A DNA stretch of 64,000 nucleotides from Candidatus Pedobacter colombiensis (GTDB lineage: Bacteria > Bacteroidota > Bacteroidia > Sphingobacteriales > Sphingobacteriaceae): contig CP119313.1 of assembly GCA_029202485.1 (NCBI GenBank), positions 1,054,001-1,118,000 of the forward strand, read 5' to 3'. Below are positions 51,721 to 60,224 of the stretch, piece after piece. A model generated the notes under the pieces. The model was not told where the DNA came from. It ran no database searches and saw nothing but the letters and a program-made list of their open reading frames with translations. Every line of letters begins with the position of its first letter. The stretch's first letter is position 1. A program made the translations under genes and the position numbers.

Positions 51721-54107
51721 ACCACGATTATAAAAAAAATGTTCTGTTTCGTGCAATATTACTATTTATTATTGTTTTTGTTACAGCATGTTCATCAACA
51801 AAATACATTGCCGACTACCAATCTATTGTAAAAAAGGTAGAGATAGAGCACATTCCAAAAGCATTTCAAGAAGAAGCATTTAATTATATACAAAAGGATA
51901 TCAGGCCCACATCTAAGCTGGGTGTCAATGTTTTGATTTATAATATTTTTAATACTAAAGATGGCCGCTATAAAACGAGCAATATTAAGCCTTTGGGATC
52001 GCCACCCCCAATTTTAGACAGTACACTGGTTGAAATTTCACGTAGTCAGATTGAAAAATACCTGATGAGTAAGGGGTATTTTAATGCAAAAGTTAAGTCT
52101 GATATAAAGGTGAAAAAGAAGCGTGCCGAAGTTTTTTTTGAAGCAGATCCCGGAGCAGTGTTTTCTGTGAATAAGATCATCTACGAAATTCCTGATGAGA
52201 AAATTAAGGAATTGTATTTATCTCAAAAGGAAGCGTATAGTCATTTGAGAGAAGGAAAGCGTTATGATGATGACTCCCTGGCCTATGAACGGGACCAAGT
52301 TTACCTGATGATGAAGCAAAAAGGATATTTCGATTTTTCGCGTCCATACATCAAATTTTCGGTAGACTCTAACTTAAATGCCAATAAAGCTAATGTTACT
52401 ATGATTATAGATAATCCTATAGATAAGCCAAGGCACTTACAATACAATTTGGGAGAGGCAAATATTATTATTGCGCCAAATGCTGATGGTTTTCCCCGGG
52501 ATTCTACTATAAAAATGAACGATAAAATTTATAGGGGGGTAAGGTTTACCGATATGTCCGGGAAATTTAGAAGAAATCCGATTACCAGATATAATTTTTT
52601 GCAACCGGGACAACAGTATGATATCGGGAATGAGAACTTAACGTACGATCGTTTATATGAGTTGAATGTTTTAAAGAATGTTAAGATTGAATACAATAAA
52701 CCTAAGGATAGTGCGAACACCGTAGATCCGGTAATTCAGTTGATCCCGCAAAAGATCATGAGCAATAGGATTGAAGGTGAAGTGCCATTTAACGGTGGTA
52801 CTGTTGGTTTTACCTTGAGTAATACTTATACTAATAATAACCTCTTTAGAGGGGCAGAAAAGTTTGAGTTTCAAATAAAAGGTGGTTTACAAGCCTGGTT
52901 GGGACAGGGCAATGTTTTTAGCGAGGTTTATCAGCGTGATTTTTCGGTGAGTACAAATTTAACTGTCCCACGCTTGATGATTCCTTTTACACGATCTAAA
53001 CCAAATCGTGGTGGTATGCCACACACAATTTTCTCTGCAAGTTATGTTTACGCTTTACAGAAGGGCTTCTTCCAGCGTAAGGTGCTTCTTACTTCAGTTG
53101 CTTATGAGTTTCGTGAAACCAGATCTAAATTTCATACAATAACACCATTAAACTTTGAGTACCGTTTTGGTGGTTTACTTTTTGATAAGAATGATTCCAC
53201 AAATGTGAACTTTCCCATAATCAACGATAATTTAATAAACCTGTTTTTATTGGAAAGGAAGAACGTAACATTGGGTATCAAATATGCTTATACTTTGAAT
53301 GCCGAAAAGCTACTTAGCAATGGAAGTTTTGTTTATTTCAGAGGAGACATAGATCTCGCAGGTAACATGCTGCAAGGCTTAACAAAATTGTTTCATACTA
53401 AGCTGGATTCGCTTGGCTCTTCAACAATATTTGGTGTTCCATTTAATCAGTATGTACGACCAGAGATAGATCTGCGCTGGTATAAAGGGCTAGGTGGTGA
53501 TAAGCAATTTGTAGCCAGGATAAATGCTGGAATTGCTTATCCTTATGGCAATTCCATAGCAACAGGTATTCCGTTCGAAAAATTGTTTTACGCAGGTGGA
53601 TCGAGTGGCGTAAGAGCATGGCAGGCCAGAACTTTAGGGCCGGGAAATTACAATAGAGGGATAGCAATTACAGATGAAAACCAGCGTAAGATACTTTATG
53701 GCTTTGACCAGACTGGAGAGCTGCATATTGAGGCAAATCTGGAGTATAGGTATAAACTGTTAAATAAATTTTTTGGTGCTAAACTTAAAGGTGCTATTTT
53801 TTTAGATGCCGGGAATGTCTGGAATGTTGTAAGTGGCTCACAGGCATCACGGTTTGATTTTAAATCATTGGGTAACCAGATTGCTTTGGGTACAGGTACC
53901 GGTTTTAGGTACGATGTGCAGTATTTTGTATTTAGGTTTGATGTGGGGTTAAAGCTTAAAGACCCCCAATTTACAGGTTCCGATCAATGGGTAATCACCA
54001 AATTCCTGACTGGTGGGAAAGCCTTTAGAAGTGCATTTGATGCAGCCAACACTCCAGATACCTATCGTTTTATACAATACAACTTTGGTATAGGAATGCC
54101 TTTCTAA
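51711..54107 (+). CDS. tamL: Translocation and assembly module lipoprotein TamL (BamA/TamA family)
   Basis: A 798-residue outer-membrane protein of the Omp85 superfamily. The start is TTG 51711: the next upstream in-frame codon region has a stop at 51693 and there is no in-frame ATG before the lipobox (VFVTAC, Cys about residue 27). After the lipoprotein signal come POTRA-like repeats (~30-330, with SRSQIEKYLMSKGYFNAKV and YERDQVYLMMKQKGYFDFSRP), and a 16-strand-type barrel with the Omp85 G-RAW motif region GGSSGVRAWQARTLGPG near 625-641. It ends FNFGIGMPF-like (YNFGIGMPF). It inserts outer-membrane proteins or lipids with TamB; no tamB is adjacent. The 3' end overlaps the convergent small gene by 4 bp. 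Confidence 0.88.
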   Translation: MKAYHDYKKNVLFRAILLFIIVFVTACSSTKYIADYQSIVKKVEIEHIPKAFQEEAFNYIQKDIRPTSKLGVNVLIYNIFNTKDGRYKTSNIKPLGSPPPILDSTLVEISRSQIEKYLMSKGYFNAKVKSDIKVKKKRAEVFFEADPGAVFSVNKIIYEIPDEKIKELYLSQKEAYSHLREGKRYDDDSLAYERDQVYLMMKQKGYFDFSRPYIKFSVDSNLNANKANVTMIIDNPIDKPRHLQYNLGEANIIIAPNADGFPRDSTIKMNDKIYRGVRFTDMSGKFRRNPITRYNFLQPGQQYDIGNENLTYDRLYELNVLKNVKIEYNKPKDSANTVDPVIQLIPQKIMSNRIEGEVPFNGGTVGFTLSNTYTNNNLFRGAEKFEFQIKGGLQAWLGQGNVFSEVYQRDFSVSTNLTVPRLMIPFTRSKPNRGGMPHTIFSASYVYALQKGFFQRKVLLTSVAYEFRETRSKFHTITPLNFEYRFGGLLFDKNDSTNVNFPIINDNLINLFLLERKNVTLGIKYAYTLNAEKLLSNGSFVYFRGDIDLAGNMLQGLTKLFHTKLDSLGSSTIFGVPFNQYVRPEIDLRWYKGLGGDKQFVARINAGIAYPYGNSIATGIPFEKLFYAGGSSGVRAWQARTLGPGNYNRGIAITDENQRKILYGFDQTGELHIEANLEYRYKLLNKFFGAKLKGAIFLDAGNVWNVVSGSQASRFDFKSLGNQIALGTGTGFRYDVQYFVFRFDVGLKLKDPQFTGSDQWVITKFLTGGKAFRSAFDAANTPDTYRFIQYNFGIGMPF

Positions 54108-54634
54108 AATATCCTTTTTAATCCATCAAATATAGTTTCAAAAAAGGTCGACAGATTTAGTCCGTTACTATGATTGAAATAAATATAGATAATCAAAAGA
54201 ATCACTGCTATAACGATAAATTTTCTAAAAGCAAAGGCAAAAAATATAATCAGAACTGGGATAATGATTAGCCACATACTGTTGATGGCATAAGGACTTA
54301 GGTCGCCATCTTTTTTATAAACATATAGCAACTTACTGTGTGTGCCGGTATCATTTTGATGCTTGATGTATACAAATGCAGAACGTTCCAGTTGTAAAGG
54401 CAGGATAGCCACACCATCATGAAAGTTTACAGATTGGGTAAATCCGCTTACTGTAAAAGTATAAGTGCCATTGATCTTTTCTAAAGGGTTGACTAAAGAA
54501 TCAGCAGCTATAATTGCAAGTTTGCTGTTTTTGAGTAAGCTCTCCTTAACTATAAAATTATTAATGTCTGCTTTTTGGGCAAAGGCAGTGCCGCTGAATA
54601 CCAAAAGGACAAGTAATAAATAAATTTGTCTCAT
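54104..54634 (-). CDS. Hypothetical membrane-anchored protein downstream of the patatin gene
   Basis: A 176-residue protein with a signal peptide (ending TAFAQ), a beta-rich extracytoplasmic domain (~20-115, TYTFTVSGFTQSVNFHDGVAILPLQ) and two C-terminal membrane helices (about 117-136 and 138-153) with a short amphipathic tail. I do not recognise the family. Its start overlaps the patatin stop codon by 4 bp (ATGA), so it is translationally coupled and probably assists the patatin-like protein in the envelope. It overlaps tamL at the 3' end. Confidence 0.65.
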   Translation of the reverse strand: MRQIYLLLVLLVFSGTAFAQKADINNFIVKESLLKNSKLAIIAADSLVNPLEKINGTYTFTVSGFTQSVNFHDGVAILPLQLERSAFVYIKHQNDTGTHSKLLYVYKKDGDLSPYAINSMWLIIIPVLIIFFAFAFRKFIVIAVILLIIYIYFNHSNGLNLSTFFETIFDGLKRIF

Positions 54635-56955
54635 TCTAAAGATCGTTTATTGTAAATTAAGTACCCCAAATGTAATAAAACACCATTTCTTTTTATGGGG
54701 TCATCGTATAAATTATAACTCAGGCTTATTGGGCCTAATGGTGTGTTGTAAACCAATCCGGCAGTGCCTGCATAGTGCCAATTGCTAAATGCAGTTTTGT
54801 GTGCTACACCCTGAAAACCAACTTTTTCAAACTCACGGTAGGGTAGAAAGAGATATCCCTCAACACGGAGATCTAAACTTTTTTTGATGCTATATACATT
54901 TTTAAGGCCTCCGGCAAGATAAGTGGTTGCCCTAAAGTTCTCCAAAAATATCGACCTGCTGTCTTGCAATGGATAAAATGCAGGTGCTGCCAATAAGGTT
55001 GAATAATAATTGCTGAAGAGTGGTTGACTGGAATATACTGCTTCGGCCTGATAGCCCAATGTGTATTTCCCAAACTTTAAAAAGTAGTTTTCTTCACTCA
55101 TTTTAATGTTTATCCATTCTCTGAATTGTTTGTTTACCCCAACTTTTGGAGGTGCAAGCAAGTCTGCAGGTGCATTGATATTACCTGGGGTATAACTTTC
55201 ACGACCTGCAAAATAATTAAAGCTTAACAGGAAATTACGACCTCTGTTGGCATACTGCTTACGATTAAGGGTATACTGCTCAAAGGATAAGCTAGATCTT
55301 GAGCCATTTAATATTGTTTTTTCCAGGACATTGCCAACGGAGAAGGTATTGTTTGGACTATAGTTATCAATGTTGTTGATAAAAGCAGAGCTCAGTGTGA
55401 TCCGGGTGTTTCTATTCAATGGCATCCCCATTTTAAGGTCAATTTTCCTATCAGATTGCTCTATATAAGTGGGATGAGGATTTTCGATAAATATGGAGCT
55501 GGTCTCGTAATAATTAAAGTGATTGTAGGTAACATCTACACCTAGAAATAGAGGCAAACGCGATGGGAAATCTACGCGGGCGGTTACTTGTGCAGATTCA
55601 TAAAAACGTCCGGAATAGAGGTTTACCCCAAAGGAATAAGCTTTCCTGTTCAGAATGCTGTACTGTACACCTAAAAAAACATTACTAATGGGTCTGCTTG
55701 AGATATTCCCACCAAAATCTATTTTTACACTTTTTTTTGGGTGGGCAACTATTTCAAAGTTATAAATGTCTGATACCGGATCATAAGATATTTTAGGGTA
55801 AATCGTTTCAAAAGTTTCATCCGCAACGAGTTTGTAATAGCCCTGCTTAATGTCATTCAGGTCAAAACCACCATGGTCTCTTTTAAAAAGCCGCTCTATA
55901 TATTTTTTTTGCTGTGTATTTACACCGGTCACTGTTACATTGTTGAATATCAGATCAGGCTTTTTATTGTTAAAATCATTTCTTCTTGCCATTAGTTCAT
56001 TAATGTTCACCCGTCTTTTTATTTTCTTTTTAATCTGCGCCATATTGGCAATCGTGGCATCGTATCCTTGCTTTATCAGAGCTTCTACGGGACTAAAATT
56101 ACTTACGCTATATTCTTTAAGGTCGGGCTGGATATAAACGCCATTGCTGCCAATAAGCGTTGAATCTGATTTAGAAAGGAACATAAATATCATCAGCCTG
56201 TTCATTAATCTTTCATCGCTGTTTTTGGGATATTCATTATAGGTCTTGGAAGAAACATTGGCTCCAATCATAACATCAGGATTAAACTCCTTCTTCATAA
56301 TGTCAGCCGGAAAATTATTGTAAAGTCCACCATCAAAAACATACTTGCCATCAAGTTTAATAGGACGGTATATCAGTGGGACAGCCATTGTAGCCCTTAC
56401 GGCTTCGGCTAAACTACCTTTTTTTACGGTAATACTGGTTTGTGATAAGACATCAGAAACCATGCATCGGTAGGGAACAAAGAGGTTATCGAAATTATCT
56501 TTCGATATTGCTGATGCCTGCGAAAACAGTTCGAGTAATGCAAAGTTTAGCGGAATGTCATTTACAAGGTTAGATCTGAAATTTACCCTCAGACTTGTGT
56601 CCAGTAGTAGTTTTGCCGTTACAATTGAAGGGTTCAAAGGCTTTTTTTGAAAGAAGAAGCTGTAATCACTGCTATATCTACCACTAACCCAATCCTGAAA
56701 TTCGGAGCTTAGCGCTACTTTCTCTATTTGGGCAGGAGAATACCCTGCAGCATACATAGCACCTACTATGCCACCCATAGAAGTGCCTGTGATGTAATCA
56801 ATTGGGATATTGTTTTCTTCCAGTGCTTTTAAAGTCCCAATATGGGCAATACCTTTGGCACCGCCACCACTCAATACTAAACCCACTTTTTGAGCATGGC
56901 TATAAAATGTCAAAAAGGCCAGGATAATTGTTAGGAGTGTTTTTAATACAGTCAC
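54631..56955 (-). CDS. Patatin-like phospholipase with BamA-type beta-barrel (PlpD-like)
   Basis: A 774-residue protein starting at GTG 56955 (signal peptide TVLKTLLTIILAFLTFYSHAQ). The patatin domain (23-~310) has the oxyanion motif GGGAKGIAHIG (30-40), nucleophile GTSMG (S59) and Asp in FDGGLYNN (D208), the full catalytic dyad. A POTRA-like linker (~335-400) leads to a C-terminal barrel (~410-774) with the Omp85 end pattern PLGPISLSYNLYD. This is the type Vd autotransporter PlpD layout, where the lipase is exported through its own barrel. It shares overlaps and short gaps with TspO and the two unknowns. Confidence 0.85.
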   Translation of the reverse strand: MTVLKTLLTIILAFLTFYSHAQKVGLVLSGGGAKGIAHIGTLKALEENNIPIDYITGTSMGGIVGAMYAAGYSPAQIEKVALSSEFQDWVSGRYSSDYSFFFQKKPLNPSIVTAKLLLDTSLRVNFRSNLVNDIPLNFALLELFSQASAISKDNFDNLFVPYRCMVSDVLSQTSITVKKGSLAEAVRATMAVPLIYRPIKLDGKYVFDGGLYNNFPADIMKKEFNPDVMIGANVSSKTYNEYPKNSDERLMNRLMIFMFLSKSDSTLIGSNGVYIQPDLKEYSVSNFSPVEALIKQGYDATIANMAQIKKKIKRRVNINELMARRNDFNNKKPDLIFNNVTVTGVNTQQKKYIERLFKRDHGGFDLNDIKQGYYKLVADETFETIYPKISYDPVSDIYNFEIVAHPKKSVKIDFGGNISSRPISNVFLGVQYSILNRKAYSFGVNLYSGRFYESAQVTARVDFPSRLPLFLGVDVTYNHFNYYETSSIFIENPHPTYIEQSDRKIDLKMGMPLNRNTRITLSSAFINNIDNYSPNNTFSVGNVLEKTILNGSRSSLSFEQYTLNRKQYANRGRNFLLSFNYFAGRESYTPGNINAPADLLAPPKVGVNKQFREWINIKMSEENYFLKFGKYTLGYQAEAVYSSQPLFSNYYSTLLAAPAFYPLQDSRSIFLENFRATTYLAGGLKNVYSIKKSLDLRVEGYLFLPYREFEKVGFQGVAHKTAFSNWHYAGTAGLVYNTPLGPISLSYNLYDDPIKRNGVLLHLGYLIYNKRSLE

Positions 56956-56973
56956 ATCCTAAAAATAGGGAAA

Positions 56974-57447
56974 TTAGTTCAGAATGAATATATTATAGGT
57001 TAATACCGTTGCAAAACTTATCCATAAAATATAGGGGATAAAGAGCAATCCCGCTATTTTATCGATTTTATAAAATATGATGGCATTAACGATAGCGATA
57101 AATAATAAAAATACGACTTCGAACACCGCTACTCCAATTTGATGTGAGTAAAAGAAAATAAAGGACCACATCAGGTTCAATAGCAATTGAATGAAATAGA
57201 TGGCAATGGTTCGTGGAAAACGTTTAATTGTATCTCTTTTTTGCCATATCAGATAGGCTGATATACCTATTAGTATATAAAGCGCAGTCCATACCGGAGC
57301 AAAAATTTGGTTAGGGGGATTAAATGAGGGCTTGGCCAGAGTTACATACCAGGTTGAAACGGAGCTGGCTGTAAAAAAAGCACCCATTGCTCCAATAGCA
57401 AGTGGAATGGCAATATTGATGATCAGCGCAACGGGATTTAATTTCAT
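56974..57447 (-). CDS. TspO/MBR family protein
   Basis: A 157-residue inner-membrane protein with five helices, the TspO layout. Diagnostic residues are PSFNPPNQIFAPVWTALYILIGISAYLIWQ (39-68), including the tryptophans of the binding pocket, and LLNLMWSFIFFYSHQIGVA. TspO proteins bind tetrapyrroles, such as porphyrins, and can break them down under light or stress. Its start overlaps the upstream hypothetical gene's stop by 4 bp and the patatin gene follows after 18 bp, so it belongs to a four-gene unit. Confidence 0.9.
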   Translation of the reverse strand: MKLNPVALIINIAIPLAIGAMGAFFTASSVSTWYVTLAKPSFNPPNQIFAPVWTALYILIGISAYLIWQKRDTIKRFPRTIAIYFIQLLLNLMWSFIFFYSHQIGVAVFEVVFLLFIAIVNAIIFYKIDKIAGLLFIPYILWISFATVLTYNIFILN

Positions 57448-58205
57448 TTAGTTTTTGTATCAGGGGTAATCAACATGCTAAAATTATAATATAAAACATC
57501 TCCTTTTTTCATCTGATGTTCACCGCTGTAGTTATCGGCCAGTATGGCTTTTCCTTTTTGCTCGATATGGATACCACCATGACCGTCATTAGCCCATGAT
57601 AACGGAATCTGTTTGTGTTGGTTGTCTGTCAATTCAAATTGCAGACCTCCGGTAACATCGCCAACCCATACTTTGGCCTCTGCAGCCTTATCAGTGCTCC
57701 ACTTCCAGTCTATTGCATCAGGTCTTAACTCTTCCTTTTGACCAAGGCCCTTAACAAACTTTGCAGCTTCTGGTGTAAAAGGAATATGCATACGGATATT
57801 GTCCAGATTGATGTCATTTAAAGCAGTTATTTTAACCGTGTAAGCCAATTTGCCATCAGCTTTAATCTGTCCATCTACATCCATACTCAAACTGTCGGAT
57901 GTATTTTTCACTGTCCAGCTTACTTTTTCCGGTTTTTGCGATGTAAAGTTAAATGCTCCACTTTTCCATTTGATGTCCTTATGATTAGCAGCTTTAACTA
58001 CATGAAAATGGATAGGTTCTGTAACCAGGTTAAATGAGGTTTGGATCATTGCGGGGAATCCATCTGCATTTATATCCAGTTGTTTGCCTGGCAGGGTAAT
58101 GCTTTTTTCTTTTACAACAAGGGGTGCGTAAGCAGTTGTATTTTTTTGTGCATTTGCATTTTTAACAAGTAGCAAAACTACAAATAGGGCAATAGTTTGT
58201 TTCAT
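57444..58205 (-). CDS. Secreted protein of unknown function, first gene of the TspO-patatin unit
   Basis: A 253-residue protein from ATG 58205, with a signal peptide (MKQTIALFVVLLLVKNANAQ). The 19 residues upstream in the open frame lack a signal and are excluded. The mature part is a beta-sandwich-like sequence (LVVKEKSITLPGKQLDINADGFPAMIQTSFN, WTVKNTSDSLSMDVDGQIKADGKLAYTVKITALNDINLDNIRM), reminiscent of the N-terminal sandwich of some glycosidase-like proteins (DUF6067 type). No catalytic motif is seen. The stop overlaps the tspO start by 4 bp. Confidence 0.6.
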   Translation of the reverse strand: MKQTIALFVVLLLVKNANAQKNTTAYAPLVVKEKSITLPGKQLDINADGFPAMIQTSFNLVTEPIHFHVVKAANHKDIKWKSGAFNFTSQKPEKVSWTVKNTSDSLSMDVDGQIKADGKLAYTVKITALNDINLDNIRMHIPFTPEAAKFVKGLGQKEELRPDAIDWKWSTDKAAEAKVWVGDVTGGLQFELTDNQHKQIPLSWANDGHGGIHIEQKGKAILADNYSGEHQMKKGDVLYYNFSMLITPDTKTK

Positions 58206-58265
58206 CAGAAAAAGGTTGAATGATAATTTTTTAAAAGTATAACTTTTTAGGCATAATTTCACTGT

Positions 58266-59570
58266 TCAGGATTCAAGTTTACGTGTTAGGTAAACGATTT
58301 CCTTAATCGACTCGTCCATTTGGATGGCCGTATGTTTCACTCTTGCCAATAGTTCAAGGTTATCAGGGTCGCTGGGTTCCTTGATGTTGAAAAGTTCAAC
58401 AAGCCCTAATAAGTTAGATACTGGTCCGCGAATTTGATGAGCCTGCACCCAGGCAATCTCCTTAAATTGTTTATTCTGACTCTCTATTTTTTGCTGATAA
58501 TTCTTTTGGTCAGTAATGTCAACAAAGTAAATTGCCAATCCACTCTCTGTTGGGTAGGCATTTACGGCAAGCCACCGGGATATGACATTGTCAAACTCTT
58601 CAAAATGGACAGATACATGCTCGTCCATAGCTTTATGGTATTGCGTAAAAAAGTCCAATGTTAAAGATTGAGGAAAGGATTCCCAGAGGTTTTTGCCAAG
58701 TAGTTCATCTCTGGTTCGTTTTAATATTCTTTCAAATTCCTTGTTGATATAGGTAAATTCCCAATTTTTGTTAACAGTAAAAAAGCCGTCAGTAATACTT
58801 TCCAGTATGTCTTCTATTTCTCTTGCTTTTTCCTTAAGTACCTTTTCTGCTTTTATACTTCCATCAATATCAATAGCCATAACCAGTTTGCAGCTTTTGC
58901 CACCAAATAGTATCTGATGGGTATAAATGTGTACATAAAATGTTTCACCATTTTTACGCCTGTGGTGCCAGATTCCTGCATTTGAATAGGCATGGGGCAA
59001 GTCTTCATTTATCTTATAAAAAGCTTCCAGCTCCGACATCGGACGGATATCCTGAGCAGTAAGCTGAAGGAATTCATTTCTGTTGTATCCATATTGTTTT
59101 AAGGCAGAAGTATTGGCCTCTAAAAATTTAAAAGTATCTTTTTCATAAATATACATGGGACTTGGATTTTCCCTAAAAATGCGCATATAATTGTAGGAAT
59201 TCTTTTTTCTTTCGATAGCCAGATTTATAGTCTTTTTTAACAATAATGGCTCTATCCATGATTTAAGCAACCAGTCGTCAGCTCCAGTTGGTAGAGTTTC
59301 TTCTGGCGAAGCAGCGGTGGTAATGATAATCAATGGAAGATCTGGCAGGTCGATACTTAGTTTTAGTACAAAGGGATCAAATGGTTCCATCATTTCGGTA
59401 ATAAACAAGAGCACCTCGTAGTTAAAAGGGGCTTCCTGCAGATAAGCTGATCCTATAACTGTAGCCAGTTGTGATGGATGGTAACCGATACTTATAAGCT
59501 GTTTTTTGAGGGAATCATCATCAGTATTCTGATCATTTTCCCTAATAATTAGCACGTTTTGATAGAACAT
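58266..59570 (-). CDS. PAS-domain protein with pseudo-receiver and DHp helix but no ATPase domain
   Basis: A 434-residue soluble protein. The N-terminus (1-120) folds like a response-regulator receiver: Lys at ADDWLLKSW (about K103) is kept, but the phospho-acceptor Asp is replaced (LLFITEMMEP). PAS1 is about 130-237 and PAS2 252-354. The last 60 residues are a kinase dimerisation/phosphotransfer helix pair with a His in WVQAHQIRGPVSNLLGL (H378). The protein then stops; there is no HATPase_c domain. It could accept phosphate from another kinase or act as a scaffold (inference). It is transcribed alone, 60 bp upstream of the TspO-patatin unit. Confidence 0.75.
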   Translation of the reverse strand: MFYQNVLIIRENDQNTDDDSLKKQLISIGYHPSQLATVIGSAYLQEAPFNYEVLLFITEMMEPFDPFVLKLSIDLPDLPLIIITTAASPEETLPTGADDWLLKSWIEPLLLKKTINLAIERKKNSYNYMRIFRENPSPMYIYEKDTFKFLEANTSALKQYGYNRNEFLQLTAQDIRPMSELEAFYKINEDLPHAYSNAGIWHHRRKNGETFYVHIYTHQILFGGKSCKLVMAIDIDGSIKAEKVLKEKAREIEDILESITDGFFTVNKNWEFTYINKEFERILKRTRDELLGKNLWESFPQSLTLDFFTQYHKAMDEHVSVHFEEFDNVISRWLAVNAYPTESGLAIYFVDITDQKNYQQKIESQNKQFKEIAWVQAHQIRGPVSNLLGLVELFNIKEPSDPDNLELLARVKHTAIQMDESIKEIVYLTRKLES

Positions 59571-59708
59571 GACAAGTTATATTAACTCTCGTTGGATGAT
59601 TACCTAATTTATTCAATTATATGCTGAGATCAAAATTTGTTCCGATTTATTATTGTTGATTTGAATTACAAACTATTTTTCATCATCTTAGAAGATAAAA
59701 GATAGATT

Positions 59709-60224
59709 ATGAAGAAAATAATTGTATTGGCAATGGTTGCCGGAATGTTTGCAACCTCAACCGTTTTTGCACAACAGGATAAAAGCAAAAGAGCAAGTCC
59801 ACCTGCATCGGTAAAAGAAACACTTAATTCTGGAACTACGGTTACTATTGACTACAGCCAGCCATCAGTAAAAGGCAGGACAATAGGTCAGGAAATTGCA
59901 CCATTTGGTAAAGTATGGCGTACAGGTGCTAATGAGGCAACTTCATTTGAAGTTACTAAAGCTGTGAAAGTTGATGGGAAAGAGTTAGCAGCCGGTAAAT
60001 ATGGCTTGTATTCTATTCCAGGTGAAAAGGAATGGGTAATTATTTTTAATAAAAAGTGGAATCAGTCTGGTACTCAGTATGATGAAGCAGAAGATGCTTT
60101 ACGTATAAAGGTTAAATCGGCTAAAGCAGCAGCATTTACAGAAAAAATGACCTTTACAGTTGATAAAGGAGGTAAAGTGGCCCTGATTTGGGGTGATATT
60201 TTAGTTCCTTTTACAGTAAAGTAA
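59709..60224 (+). CDS. DUF2911 family secreted protein
   Basis: A 171-residue protein with a signal peptide (MKKIIVLAMVAGMFATSTVFAQ). The mature part matches DUF2911: TIDYSQPSVKGRTIGQEIAPFGKVWRTGANEATSFEVTKAVKVDGKELAAGKYGLYSIPGEKEWVIIFNK. This beta-sandwich family is common in Bacteroidota and probably acts in the periplasm; function unknown. Its 3' end is overlapped antisense by the last codons of the island recombinase frame (60201-60224), so the gene itself belongs to the host chromosome. Confidence 0.88.
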   Translation: MKKIIVLAMVAGMFATSTVFAQQDKSKRASPPASVKETLNSGTTVTIDYSQPSVKGRTIGQEIAPFGKVWRTGANEATSFEVTKAVKVDGKELAAGKYGLYSIPGEKEWVIIFNKKWNQSGTQYDEAEDALRIKVKSAKAAAFTEKMTFTVDKGGKVALIWGDILVPFTVK

